DNA of 64,000 bases from CAVWCQ01 sp963753545. Lineage in GTDB: Bacteria > Chloroflexota > Anaerolineae > Aggregatilineales > Aggregatilineaceae. Position 1 is the stretch's first letter. Each line of letters begins with the position of its first letter. The stretch spans positions 2,666,001 to 2,730,000 of the forward strand of contig CAVWCQ010000008.1 of NCBI GenBank assembly GCA_963753545.1. The letters are read 5' to 3'. Below are positions 1 through 8,997 of this stretch, piece after piece. A program made the translations under genes and the position numbers. The notes beneath the pieces are model-generated. The model saw only the letters and a list, made by a program, of their open reading frames with translations, had not been told where the DNA came from and ran no database searches.

Positions 1-75
1 AGAGCCAAGAAACGACTATATAGTAGAATCAGGTAGAATAGAAATAGGTTTTGGTACAGTCACGCTGGGGGCGGT

Positions 76-441
76 ATGGAATCAAATAAGTCAGACCTTC
101 CCAATCTTGACCAACTGATGCAGTTGGGAATTCAAACTGCCCGGCAGGGCAACAAACAAAATGCACGAATGATTTTTCAGCAGATTCTGGACGCCGATGG
201 ACAAAATGAACGGGCCTGGTTATGGATGGCGGCTGTCGCGGAAACGCCGGAGGATCGTGTTCGCTGTCTCAACACGGTCTTGCGCATCAACCCAAACAAC
301 CAGGCTGCACAACGCGAATTGAGTAACCTCAAGAAGAAGCAGGCATCCAGCAACAGTCAGGTGCTGCTTTATGGAGGTTTCGTCCTGGCTTTGGTGCTCA
401 TCTTGATCGCAGTGGTTATATTTCTGCTGTCTGGAATCTGA
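76..441 (+). CDS. TPR-like module with C-terminal membrane anchor
   Basis: This 121-residue protein has one TPR-like helical module (about residues 10-85, with the pattern LGIQTARQGN...AWLWMAAVAE...CLNTVLRINPNN) and one strongly hydrophobic C-terminal helix (about 96-119). It is probably a tail-anchored membrane protein with the helical module in the cytoplasm. The same module recurs at the N-terminus of the next three genes, so this is the shortest member of a tandem family. The ATG follows a G-rich stretch, but the Shine-Dalgarno match is poor. The module is a protein-interaction type; the partner is unknown. Confidence 0.75.
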   Translation: MESNKSDLPNLDQLMQLGIQTARQGNKQNARMIFQQILDADGQNERAWLWMAAVAETPEDRVRCLNTVLRINPNNQAAQRELSNLKKKQASSNSQVLLYGGFVLALVLILIAVVIFLLSGI

Positions 442-510
442 TCCCCGCACCTGGAGGGCACACAGTACTTCTAGCCTTCTACGCCAGTCCGTTATAAGAT
501 ACAGGAGAAT

Positions 511-542
511 CGATCTCGCTCGTGGTACCATGAGCGAGATCG
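511..542 (+). promoter_or_regulatory. Perfect 11-bp-arm hairpin just before a start codon
   Basis: CGATCTCGCTC and its exact reverse complement flank a 10-base loop. The hairpin ends one base before the ATG at 544 and lies downstream of an AGGAG at 503-507. In the mRNA it could sequester the start region or bring the AGGAG closer to the start by folding out the stem. Function is inferred from position only. Confidence 0.4.
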
Positions 543-543
543 A

Positions 544-2083
544 ATGTGCTTCTCTTGTACCCAGGACAATACAGACTTGGCGAACGAAGACATTCAAAAC
601 TTGCTGCGAACCGGCATCCAGGCAGCGCAGAGTGGCAACAAAATGACGGCACGCCAGCTCCTCCAGGAAGTGGTTGAGCGGGATCCGAAAAACGAACTCG
701 CCTGGATGTGGATGGCCTCTGTCGCCGACACCACACCCGAACGTCGAGATTGCCTGAAAAAAGTGCTGGCAATTAATCCGGGCAATCAACGCGCGCGTGA
801 GGCTCTCAATAAACTCGATGAGTCGCCTGCTCAGGACCTACTGTCTTCCAGGGGCGCACTGGGCCCTGATCGTCCGCTGCGTGGAGATGTGCTCCCGCGT
901 GAAGGGCTCGTACGAGCGCCGCGCCGCAAGCGGAAGCGTTCTCCCGTCTATCTATTCACGGTCGGATTCCTGGCTGTCAGTATGATTGGCCTGGGGCTAT
1001 TGCTGCTGTGGGATTATTCCCAAAACGATGACAATAAGACTGCGAGTAATTCGACTCAGGCGGCGGTGCTGCCCACGTCGACACGCTCGCCGCTAGTCCC
1101 AACGCGCACGCTTCGGCCTACGACGCTGCTGCCTCCTGCAACATTGCCGACCACCTGGACGCCATCACCCACCTTTACGCCCAGTCCTACGATTGAGGCC
1201 ACAGCCACTCCTTCACTGGCAAACGATACGCTTCTGGTCTCGGGACAGCGATCAGGCCAGTACGATTTTGCTCTCTACAGTTTGGTCGCTGATGGTTCTC
1301 AGGAAGCACCCATCCAGATGCGGCTTGCGGCCAGTGTCGGAAGTGGAATCAGCCTCGTTGAAGCATTCGACGCCAGTTACTCGCCCGACGGGCAGCGGAT
1401 CGCTTTTACAGCTCAACTGCGTTCAACCCAAAGCGGCGAATTTGAAGAAATTTTTGTCGTCCCCAGCGACGGGGGTGTCATGGAGCGGCTGACTTCAGCC
1501 GAGGCTGTCCATACGGAAGATGCAAGTTGGTCGCCCGACGGCAGCCAGATATTGTTCTCTTCCGACGAAGATGGCGATTACGACCTCTATGTGATTGATG
1601 CTAACGGTGGCGAACCCCGCCTGCTGACGGATAATGCTGGCGATGATCGTGATCCAGCCTGGTCACCCGATGGTCAGTCAATCGTCTATGCATCCGATCA
1701 GGGCGGCCCAGGCTTCCTGGAAATCTGGCGCATGCAGGCAGATGGAACAGGGGCGGAACAACTGACCGATGCCAGCAACAACAGCTATGCACCCGCCTGG
1801 TCGCCAGATGGGAGCGCGATTGCGTTTATCTCGGACCGCCACATCGACGCTGACTTGTTTATGATGCGTGCCGATGGGACAGACGAGCGAGTTTTGACCA
1901 TTGATGATGGCAGCGCCGAGGATCGCGATCCAACATGGTCGCCCGACGGCTACTGGATCGCCTTTAGTTCGAAATCGCGGTGGTGGAGCCTTCGAGATAT
2001 TCCTGATTCACCCTGACGGAACAGGTCTCCAGCAGATCACGAATGGGCAGGGCGACAACCGGCAGGTTGCCTGGAAACCCTAG
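544..2083 (+). CDS. TPR-like module, membrane helix and TolB-like beta-propeller (frameshifted)
   Basis: Domains in order: TPR-like module (about 18-90, related to the preceding gene), basic stretch RRKRKR, membrane helix (about 136-156), Thr/Pro-rich linker (about 170-225), then six PD40/WD40-like blades marked by repeated WSPDG motifs (ASWSPDG, PAWSPDG, PTWSPDG). The arrangement predicts a cytoplasmic N-terminus and an exported propeller that probably binds protein or peptide ligands. The first reading frame stops at 2016. The last blade (NRGGGAFEIFLIHPDGTG...AWKP) continues in the next frame to 2083 if one A of the AAA at 1972-1974 is removed. Start is uncertain: ATG 544, or TTG 577 preceded by AGGA. 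Confidence 0.75.
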
Positions 2084-2105
2084 CAGAAGCTTTGGGCAGA
2101 ACAAC

Positions 2106-3618
2106 ATGAACAACCCTCAACTTGAAGATCTTTCTGCAAAAAGGTATCGAGACGGCCCGTACCGGAGACAAAGAGACGGCGCGGAATCTGCTCGAACAGG
2201 TCGTGGAACAGGACCAGCACAACGAAAAAGCATGGTTCTGGCTGGCGGCTGTGGTTGATGACAATGAAGAGAAGCGCATTTGTTTAAACAACGTTCTGAC
2301 GATCAATCCTCAGAACACGCGCGCGCAGCGTCTGCTGGAACAGCTAGGCGGTCCGCTCCCTTCTGAGCCTCTTGCTGCGGCCCCTCCGCCAGAACTGGAA
2401 CTGTTCGATCTCAATGCCCAACCGCCGAAATCAGGGCGCTCAAGGTTGCCGCTCATTATTTTGGGAATTATTGTGGCGGCGGTGCTCATCGTCATCCTGC
2501 TGGTAACGTTGGGAGGCGGCGGCGGCAAAAAGGATGTGACAAGCTCGGCAGCCGACGGAAGCAGTACGACCGTTGCTCAGCAGGCCCAGCCGCCAGCCCA
2601 GAGTCAGGCCAGTCCACAAGATGAGACCGCCGTTTCCACGGAGGTCACAGCGACAGCCCAGTTTGCGCCGCGCGCGACTCGGACCACGATCCCGACATGG
2701 ACACCTGTTCCCACGATTGCACCTGTCAGCACAGGTCCGGCTACCCCGATGGCCTCTCCACCTCCCGGCGTCAGCGGCAGCATTATCCTGCGAACGGGTC
2801 TTGTTTTTGGCGACGACAGCAACCTTCCCATCAGCATCATCACCGCCGATGGTAAACGGACTCGGATGCAGCCGACAGAGGAGCGAGGCCATGCCCCCAT
2901 TCTGTCTCCCGATGGCACTCGATATGCCTATATCCGCCTGACAACAGGTGCGCGGGAAAATATTCTACTGGTGGCGACGGTGAATGGAACCGATACACCC
3001 TGGTTTTGGAACGGGACGCCTATCCTGGTTGGCCAGGATACACCCGCATGGTCGCCCGATGGTCTCTGGCTGGCCTTTACTGCTGTTGGTCCCGGCGCGT
3101 CAGGGCCTGATCTCTATCGGATCGCCCCTGGCGGAGAACCCGAACAGCTCACGACTGACGAGGCCGTCGAAAGCTGGCCCTCCTATTCACCTGAGAGCCG
3201 CTTTATCGTCTATGCGGCAGACATTACCACCGGCACCAGCCGCTTTAGTGAACTCCGTATTCTGGATCTGCAAACCAGGAAAATCACGGACCTGACAACG
3301 AACGAAGGTGACTTGGCAGAAACCGCTCCTGACTGGTCCCCTGATGGGCATTGGGTTGTTTTTGAAGCGACCGAAAAAGGTTCAAATCAGAGTGATATCT
3401 ATCGCATGCCTGCCGATGGTACCGAACCGCCGGAAAAAATCGTCAAATCGCCCGCTCTGGACAAAGCGCCGCGCTATTCTCCAGATGGCCGTTATATCGT
3501 GTTTTCCTCGAAACGGACGGGAAACTGGGATGTATTTGTTTACGATCTGACGTCGCACCAGATCTACCAGATCACCAATGGGGCGACTGCGGATATTGCC
3601 AACGATTGGGGGCGTTAA
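2106..3618 (+). CDS. TPR-like module, membrane helix and TolB-like beta-propeller (frameshifted)
   Basis: Paralogue of the preceding gene, starting 22 bases after it. An ATG at 2106 encodes MNNPQLEDL. The frame then breaks, because removing one T from 2131-2133 joins it to LQKGIETARTGDKETARNLL, which matches the family. A membrane helix (LPLIILGIIVAAVLIVILL) is followed by a Gly-rich and Thr/Pro-rich linker and a propeller with blades PAWSPDG, PSYSPES, PDWSPDG and PRYSPDG. The propeller probably lies outside the membrane. Two propeller proteins flanked by two propeller-less relatives suggest parts of one membrane assembly. Confidence 0.75.
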
Positions 3619-3624
3619 AGTCGA

Positions 3625-4023
3625 GTGGCTCTCAAAAAGGAGTTTTTGGAACTTTTTCGGGCCGGAAAAACAGCCGCGCAGCAGGGTGATCGTGAAGAGG
3701 CACACCGCCTGTTTCGCCGAGCCATTGAGATTGACCCCTATCATGTTCAGGTCTGGTTGTGGCTGGCAACCGTTGTCGAAACGGATGAGGATCGGCTCGT
3801 CTGTTTGCAGAACGCCCTGGAGATCGAACCGCTCAATAGTACGGCGCGTCGCCAAATGCGCCGGTTACAAAGCAAAAAAATAGCCGAGGCGCTCAATCCG
3901 CAGCCTATCGACCGAAAACGTTCTTTCCAACCGCCCCGGCGGTTCAAGATTCTTTTCGGCCTGGCTGCGTTTGTAGCAGTCCTCGGCGGTGTTGGCTTAA
4001 TCGTTTTCGCCCTGTTGATCTAG
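3625..4023 (+). CDS. TPR-like module with C-terminal membrane anchor
   Basis: Fourth tandem family member (132 residues). It starts with GTG six bases after the previous stop. The TPR-like module (LFRAGKTAAQQGDREEAHRLF...VWLWLATVVE...CLQNALEIEPLN) is followed by a basic segment and a C-terminal hydrophobic helix (FGLAAFVAVLGGVGLIVFALLI). It has no propeller, like the first gene of the cluster. Its stop codon shares the bases CTAG with the stop codon of the convergent response regulator gene, so the two genes overlap by four bases. Confidence 0.7.
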   Translation: MALKKEFLELFRAGKTAAQQGDREEAHRLFRRAIEIDPYHVQVWLWLATVVETDEDRLVCLQNALEIEPLNSTARRQMRRLQSKKIAEALNPQPIDRKRSFQPPRRFKILFGLAAFVAVLGGVGLIVFALLI

Positions 4024-4706
4024 AGGCTCGCGAAGCGGTATCCCACCCCGCGTGATGTCAAAATATAGACGGGATGCTCTGCATCCTCTTCGACCTTCTG
4101 CCGCAAGTAGTGAATGTAGAGCTTCAGGCTGTCAATTGCGTCGCCATATTCGGGACCCCAGGCTTCTTTAACCAGTTCCGTCCGTGTGATGACGCGCCCG
4201 GCATTACGTGCCAAAACACCCAGCAGGTTAAATTCTTTGGGTGTTAGATGCACCTGGTTACCGCGCACGCGCACTTCCCGGCTGATAAAGTTGATACGGA
4301 AATTGCCCGTATCGAAAATCAGTTCTTCGGAAACCGATGGCCTGGGAGCGCGGCGTAGATGGGCTTTGATGCGTGCGACCAGCTCATTGTTGTCATACGG
4401 CTTGACCACATAATCATCCGCGCCCATTTCCAGCCCTTTGACCACATCGCGCACGTCGTCTTTGGCCGTCAGGAAAACAATCGGCACATCCGACAATTCG
4501 CGTAGACGGCGGCAGACTTCCCAGCCATCCATGTCGGGCATCATAATATCCAGCAGGATCAAATCGGGATGAGTCCGGTAAGCTTTGCGCAGTCCATCTT
4601 CAGCGCGATACGCTTTGATCACTTCGAACCCACGCCGTTCAAGCAGCATGCTGATCAGTTGGACGGTCATTTCTTCGTCGTCAATTACCAGGATTTTCTC
4701 GACCAT
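4020..4706 (-). CDS. OmpR/PhoB-family response regulator
   Basis: This is a two-component transcription factor of 228 residues. The receiver domain (1-120) has the acidic pair D9/D10, phosphoacceptor D53 in LILLDIMMPDMDG, T80 and K102 in VVKPYD. A winged-helix DNA-binding domain follows (about 130-226, ending YILTSRGVGYRF). I chose ATG at 4706 because a GGGGAAG ribosome site lies just upstream; a longer in-frame extension to 4799 lacks one. No histidine kinase is adjacent, so it is an orphan, though it may be read through from the ubiquitin-like operon upstream. Confidence 0.93.
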   Translation of the reverse strand: MVEKILVIDDEEMTVQLISMLLERRGFEVIKAYRAEDGLRKAYRTHPDLILLDIMMPDMDGWEVCRRLRELSDVPIVFLTAKDDVRDVVKGLEMGADDYVVKPYDNNELVARIKAHLRRAPRPSVSEELIFDTGNFRINFISREVRVRGNQVHLTPKEFNLLGVLARNAGRVITRTELVKEAWGPEYGDAIDSLKLYIHYLRQKVEEDAEHPVYILTSRGVGYRFASL

Positions 4707-4807
4707 AGAATGTCTTCCCCTTGTCGAACCCGACAGCCTTGGATGGCAGTGTTTGACTATTATAACTTGCACTGTACCATGTGTGAGAAACAGGTGCAAG
4801 TCTTTCT

Positions 4808-5449
4808 CTAAATTTCGGCTGATAGAACCTGACGCAAACGCTGCTCTAACTCACTGAGAATAATCGCCGTTGCCCCCCAGACCTTGTGTCCATGTACATC
4901 ATACCAGGGAACGCGCGCCGTGAAACTTCCCAGGTCCCAATCTTCAAGACGTTTGCGCTCATCATCCAACAGCCAGTTTAAGGGGCATTCGATCACTTCC
5001 GCCACTTCTACCGCATCGGGCTGCCAGTCTGGGCGCGTTTCCAGGTAAGCGACCACCGGATGAACTTCAAAATCGCTGGGCGGGATGTACAGTGTTGTGA
5101 GCATTCCGATGACCTGCCCGGCGCTGACAACGCCTAGTTCTTCGCGTGTTTCCCGAATCGCCGTCTCGATTAGTGTTTCGCCCGGCTCCTGCGATCCTCC
5201 TGGCAGGCTGATCTGGCCGCTGTGAACATCGTGCGGATTTTCAGTGCGGCGCAGCAGCGCAAACGCCAGTCCAGCTTCCGCCGGAAATAGTAAAATCATC
5301 ACCCCGGCCTGCCGCGGAATACCGGGGCGCTCGGTGCTCCGGCGCAGCGAACGTGGCTGCGGAGCCATCCGGCGTTGGGCCGCCAGCGCGTCAAACGAGT
5401 CCAGCGACAGAGCGGCCCGTACATGATCGAGCATCAGGAGAGGTACCAT
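4808..5449 (-). CDS. Nudix hydrolase, CoA pyrophosphatase-like
   Basis: The complete Nudix box is visible: GGSQEPGETLIETAIRETREELG fits G-x5-E-x7-RE-x2-EE-x-G, here running about residues 82-104. The preceding HSGQISLPGG is typical of the NudL/YeaB-type CoA pyrophosphatase group, which cleaves CoA or related nucleoside diphosphate compounds in the cytoplasm. The exact substrate is inferred from the subgroup. The start may be ATG 5449 or ATG 5434; the latter shares a base with the stop of the upstream gene (TGATG), a typical translational coupling. It is the last gene of the E1/E2/JAB-like operon. Confidence 0.85.
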   Translation of the reverse strand: MVPLLMLDHVRAALSLDSFDALAAQRRMAPQPRSLRRSTERPGIPRQAGVMILLFPAEAGLAFALLRRTENPHDVHSGQISLPGGSQEPGETLIETAIRETREELGVVSAGQVIGMLTTLYIPPSDFEVHPVVAYLETRPDWQPDAVEVAEVIECPLNWLLDDERKRLEDWDLGSFTARVPWYDVHGHKVWGATAIILSELEQRLRQVLSAEI

Positions 5450-5700
5450 GCCCGGCGTTTGCGCAATGACATACCGGCGTCCGTTTCGTCACGCTGCGTT
5501 GTGCGCACGCGCCCGCGTGGGTCGATATGGATATGCCCGGCTTCCTGAAGGCGCATAAACTCTTCAGGCGTAATATCCGGAGCGGGTTCGCCGCCTAGCC
5601 GTTCCAGGCGCGGCCCCAGGTCTTCTTCGCTGGGCACTTCATCAGTGGGAGGAACGGCTGGCACTTGATCGTCCGTCGGAGGAGTTCGGTCATCGGTCAT
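5434..5700 (-). CDS. Small acidic Pro/Asp-rich protein of the E1/E2-like operon
   Basis: I do not recognise this 88-residue protein. The N-terminal third is low-complexity, acidic and Pro-rich. A short segment (ITPEEFMRLQEAGHIHIDPRGRVR, about 43-66) looks folded, and the tail is basic (SLRKRRAWYLS). A good ribosome site (AAGGGA) precedes ATG 5700. It lies 12 bases after the E1-like gene and overlaps the Nudix gene. It is the only small protein in the operon and so the natural place to look for a conjugated tag, but it has no C-terminal Gly-Gly and no evident beta-grasp pattern. Confidence 0.6.
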   Translation of the reverse strand: MTDDRTPPTDDQVPAVPPTDEVPSEEDLGPRLERLGGEPAPDITPEEFMRLQEAGHIHIDPRGRVRTTQRDETDAGMSLRKRRAWYLS

Positions 5701-5712
5701 AGCTTCTATCCC

Positions 5713-6612
5713 TTAACTTTCACTTTCATCCTGCTCAAGGGTCACATTACCCAGGTTAATCAAATCGTCGAGCGAAAGATCAGCAGCCCCTTCTTCGTGC
5801 CGCGCTTGGCTGCATACAAGGCATTTCGGGTTGCGTGGGACGTTAATCCATTCCGCGCTGTAGGGCAGAGTGGTGCGTCCTTCATAAATTTCAAGCTGAG
5901 TATTCGCCAGGACAACGGTATTACCCGGCATCTCACGGTAGGCGCTCGTCCCTTTGAGCAGGCAGTTGAGCGCCATATCGGCTTGAGAAGCCGCAATACG
6001 CACGACATGCAGCCATAATCCGGGCTCGGCGGCCAATGTGCCACCCGGCGCGATCATGCCATAATCCAGTTCTTCAACCGCGCCCGGTCCTGGCTCGGCC
6101 AATCCTTCCCGCAGATGTTCTGCCCAGCAGGCATAGCATGGGCCTTCATCAGGATAAATGATGCATACATCCCCGCCCTCGCCGCGCTCATAGACGCCCG
6201 CGTAAACCACCGTCCGACCGCATTTCATGCTGGCCTGGTTGATGGCATACTTCGGTCCTTCACTGTCTACGCCAGACACGACGAGATCCATCTCGTTCAG
6301 GAGATCAAGGTGATCTTCAGCCCGGCCCACCACCGTTTTAATCTCGGCTGCCGGGTTTCGATGGCGAATCAGATCGGCAACGGCCTCCACTTTCGGACGC
6401 CCCACGTAGCGCATATCAGCAGCATGGCGTACCACATTGGTCAGTTCGAGCGTATCGTTGTCCATCAAAATGAACCGTCCAACACCGCTCATCGCCAGAC
6501 TGACTGCCGCGAAGCTGCCGCCAGACCCCAGGCCAATGATGCCAACTGTCTGTGTTTTTAAGAAGGCCAGAACATCTTGGCCGAGCAGCCGTTCAATCCG
6601 ATCCCAACTCAT
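5713..6612 (-). CDS. E1/ThiF-like adenylating enzyme
   Basis: This 299-residue protein has the ThiF/E1 Rossmann fold: nucleotide loop GIIGLGSGG (24-32), acidic MDNDTLELTNVVR (50-62, D51/D53 and R62), GRPKVEA (71-77) and VSGVDSEGPKYAIN (112-125). Two zinc-type CxxC pairs are present, C159/C162 (GPCYACW) and C264/C267 (KCLVC). Family role: adenylation of the C-terminus of a ubiquitin-like protein. At the place where MoeB-type enzymes have the CSEAG cysteine there is IAPGGTLAAEPG with no Cys, so thioester transfer is uncertain. ATG 6612 overlaps the stop of the JAB-like gene (ATGA) and has an AGAGGA site. Confidence 0.88.
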   Translation of the reverse strand: MSWDRIERLLGQDVLAFLKTQTVGIIGLGSGGSFAAVSLAMSGVGRFILMDNDTLELTNVVRHAADMRYVGRPKVEAVADLIRHRNPAAEIKTVVGRAEDHLDLLNEMDLVVSGVDSEGPKYAINQASMKCGRTVVYAGVYERGEGGDVCIIYPDEGPCYACWAEHLREGLAEPGPGAVEELDYGMIAPGGTLAAEPGLWLHVVRIAASQADMALNCLLKGTSAYREMPGNTVVLANTQLEIYEGRTTLPYSAEWINVPRNPKCLVCSQARHEEGAADLSLDDLINLGNVTLEQDESES

Positions 6613-7718
6613 GAGGTTGTGTCCTCTTTTAGTACTTTCTCGATATGCCACACGATTTCCAGCAGCGTGCGCTTGCTGTCCCAGGTCCAGTCGGGCATCT
6701 GGGTTACGGGCATAGACTTAGAAGCTTCATACAGCTTTTCAAACAGATCTTCACCCTCAACCGCAGTCACTAGCGGCGCAACGCGAACGGCAGGCATCCT
6801 GGCCGGATAATCAACAGGCGTGACCAGCACAATCACATGGCTGCTGCCGGGACGGTATATCGAGAAACAGATTTCAAAAGGCGGTTTGCCGTCCGCATCC
6901 CAGCGCACAATATCAACTGTATAACCTGCTTGCGTTAACAGACTGAATTCCTGGTCAAAGCGTTTCGGGTGCAGCAGATGCCATGCCACTGGCGGAAGTC
7001 CTGGCAGGCGGTCATTGTCCCACACCACAGGTTCGATAGACACAAAACGTTTGGACCGTTTGCTCATGTACCAGAAATCGATACGAACCTTCCAGCCATC
7101 GGCAGGCAGTTCAATCTCAATCGCTGGTGCTTTGGAGCCAGTCGGCTCAACCGTTTCTTCCTCAACCGCTGCTGGTAAGATCATCTCGTCATCAGGCAGA
7201 TCAGGCACTTCGATAATGGGCGGCGCGGGCGGCTTGAGCGGGTACATGGTGACAATCGGCGCGACAAGCTGCTGAATCGGTGTTTCCGAGTCTGCAATCA
7301 TGCGTCGCGCCGTTTGTGCGTCACCGCCCGATGGCGCGATCATATCGTCCGGCTGTTTGTGCCAGTCTCCAACGTGCATCAAAGGGGTATCCCATTTCGC
7401 CCCCAGCGCATTCCCATACGAGCCGCGCCGCAGTTGGCGGAATGCCTCCCAGTTGACGTGGAGCCATTGAAAGACATCACCCTGCCAATCGTCACCCTGT
7501 TCGAACATGCCCCACTCACGCACGGCATATTCGCCAGGGCTGATCGTATCCAGGATATAAATATCGGGTTCCACACGGCCTGCTTGCGGCAAAATCAGCC
7601 CGATCATCGCTTCACCCGTTTCCGGATCGGGGTAGAGCTTAGCGCCCCGCACAATCTTATCAATCACCCGCCGTGCGACAATAACCCGAGGGGTACTGTC
7701 TGAGTTTTGTTCCGCCAT
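6609..7718 (-). CDS. JAB/MPN-like protein with one altered zinc ligand, fused to an E2-like domain
   Basis: The N-terminal 150 residues are JAB/MPN-like. Candidate catalytic E36 is followed by HKQP-x-S-x2-D (H120, Q122, S130, D133), which keeps the exact HxHx7Sx2D spacing but has Gln for the second zinc His. Active members cleave isopeptide bonds next to ubiquitin-like tags; this one may have reduced or no activity. A Pro/Glu-rich linker leads to a C-terminal domain (about 205-365) with ICFSIYRPGSSHVIVLVTP-x-YP...P and a final W-x-LLEIVWHI helix, resembling a UBC/RWD fold without the active Cys. A strong AAGGAGG site favours ATG 7718 over ATG 7721. Confidence 0.8.
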   Translation of the reverse strand: MAEQNSDSTPRVIVARRVIDKIVRGAKLYPDPETGEAMIGLILPQAGRVEPDIYILDTISPGEYAVREWGMFEQGDDWQGDVFQWLHVNWEAFRQLRRGSYGNALGAKWDTPLMHVGDWHKQPDDMIAPSGGDAQTARRMIADSETPIQQLVAPIVTMYPLKPPAPPIIEVPDLPDDEMILPAAVEEETVEPTGSKAPAIEIELPADGWKVRIDFWYMSKRSKRFVSIEPVVWDNDRLPGLPPVAWHLLHPKRFDQEFSLLTQAGYTVDIVRWDADGKPPFEICFSIYRPGSSHVIVLVTPVDYPARMPAVRVAPLVTAVEGEDLFEKLYEASKSMPVTQMPDWTWDSKRTLLEIVWHIEKVLKEDTTS

Positions 7719-8191
7719 CATCGCCTCCTTCTATCGCGATGAATGTTTTTGCTTGGCGGCATCTGTTCCTCAACGCCGGGCCAGACACGGGTATGCCGCC
7801 ACGTGTAGTAAGCATACAACCACTGAATAGCCCACCCGGCAACCGTAACCGATGTCGACGTGCTGGGATTCCATCCGTACGTAACCCCGTCTTTGGGGTT
7901 AAACAGGCAGAGCTGCCCATCTTCGTACTGGTGTTTTTCGCTGTAAACAAGCGGATTTTCGACGTATGCTTCGGCTGGACGGTTCGGGTACTCCGCCGGA
8001 TAGAGAATTTTGATGGTATGCAGACGCTGCGGCACACCGATCATATTGATCTCAACATCACCAAGCCAATAGAGCAGCCCCCGTTTGGGCACGACCAGCC
8101 GGAAGGTATCCGCGAAGGTTGCCCGCATCATTTCCACTTCGAGTCGAAGCCGGGGCGAAACTTTTTCGGGTGTTCCCCACCAGTTCATCAT
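7718..8191 (-). CDS. E2-like (UBC-fold) protein
   Basis: This 157-residue protein has the bacterial E2 signature: ILYPAEYPNRPAEAYV (62-77) corresponds to the YP..P turn, then H87 and GQLCLF with candidate catalytic C95, then a Trp-rich C-terminal part (YGWNPSTST...AIQWLYAYYTWRHTRVWPG). This order (LCL, W-x-P-x-T, WLxxYxxWxxT) is shared with E2 domains of bacterial conjugation systems, including the one fused to E1 in CBASS Cap2; here it is a separate gene. The expected role is to accept the activated tag from E1 and pass it to a target. Two adjacent ATGs follow GGGGGAG; the overlap with the JAB-like gene suggests coupling. Confidence 0.87.
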   Translation of the reverse strand: MMNWWGTPEKVSPRLRLEVEMMRATFADTFRLVVPKRGLLYWLGDVEINMIGVPQRLHTIKILYPAEYPNRPAEAYVENPLVYSEKHQYEDGQLCLFNPKDGVTYGWNPSTSTSVTVAGWAIQWLYAYYTWRHTRVWPGVEEQMPPSKNIHRDRRRR

Positions 8192-8197
8192 CTCCCC

Positions 8198-8971
8198 CTA
8201 CTCCAAAATAATTTCCTGCGTATTGGTCATCGCGTCTTGTTTGAGCGCGCTGTCCAGCAAACGCGGCAGCACAGCCTGGTGCGCTGCCGGAATCGGCTCA
8301 TCGGCTATTCCATCAGCCACAAATGAGAACCGGAGCGAGGTGACAACCGTCACCCCGGACCGCACCTGCAAATTCCAGCGCTGCCCGATCAGTTTTTTGG
8401 GCGTTTTTACAATCAGGCGGCAGTGAGGCATCACCAACTGAGGCTGACTGTGGAGCTGCGACGCAATCTCTGTGTCGAACCGCCCGCGATCCTGCTCGTC
8501 TGTCAGCACAAAATCAAAATGATAGGTGCGTTCCGATCCCGTCCGTGCAACAACAAAGGGCCGGATGGCGCGCACATTCTGCATTGGCACTGTCATGAAA
8601 TGAACGTGAGGCTTCACTTCGCCATAACGATAGGCCAGCACCCCGGCAGCAAGCAGTTCCAGACCCGGATCGAGGTCGTATTCTGGGATCGCTCCCGATC
8701 CAAACTCGACTGCCCAGGAGACTGGCGTCCGCTGGCGACCAATCACTTCCAACACCCCACCGAAAAGCATTGAACCCCAAAAGTAAATGGCGAGCGCGAA
8801 CAACAATCCGAACAACACGACAACCGCGTAGGCGACTGCCTCCCAGGTTTGTCCGGTCAACACCAGCGCAATCAGAAACAATCCGAATGCTCCGACGACG
8901 CTAAACAGCAGTCCTTTCTGCCAGGTAATACGTTTTCGCACGGCAGAAGTTGTATCTTTTGCGCTTTGCAT
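8198..8971 (-). CDS. Membrane-anchored beta-domain protein C of the E1/E2-like operon
   Basis: This 257-residue protein has two N-terminal membrane helices (about 20-70), then a soluble domain. It shares with the next two upstream genes an RPF motif (AIRPFVVARTG), a F-x-F-x-L-T-D strand, G-x-W-x-L-x-V (GQRWNLQVRSG) and a closing Leu-rich helix ending in a Q-rich turn. The gene ends seven bases before the E2-like start. I chose ATG 8971 because GAGG precedes it. The family is not one I recognise; being in the operon, it is a candidate membrane target, docking site or ligase-like adaptor for the conjugation proteins. Confidence 0.7.
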   Translation of the reverse strand: MQSAKDTTSAVRKRITWQKGLLFSVVGAFGLFLIALVLTGQTWEAVAYAVVVLFGLLFALAIYFWGSMLFGGVLEVIGRQRTPVSWAVEFGSGAIPEYDLDPGLELLAAGVLAYRYGEVKPHVHFMTVPMQNVRAIRPFVVARTGSERTYHFDFVLTDEQDRGRFDTEIASQLHSQPQLVMPHCRLIVKTPKKLIGQRWNLQVRSGVTVVTSLRFSFVADGIADEPIPAAHQAVLPRLLDSALKQDAMTNTQEIILE

Positions 8972-8997
8972 CTTTGGCCTCAAACAGTTGACGACTT

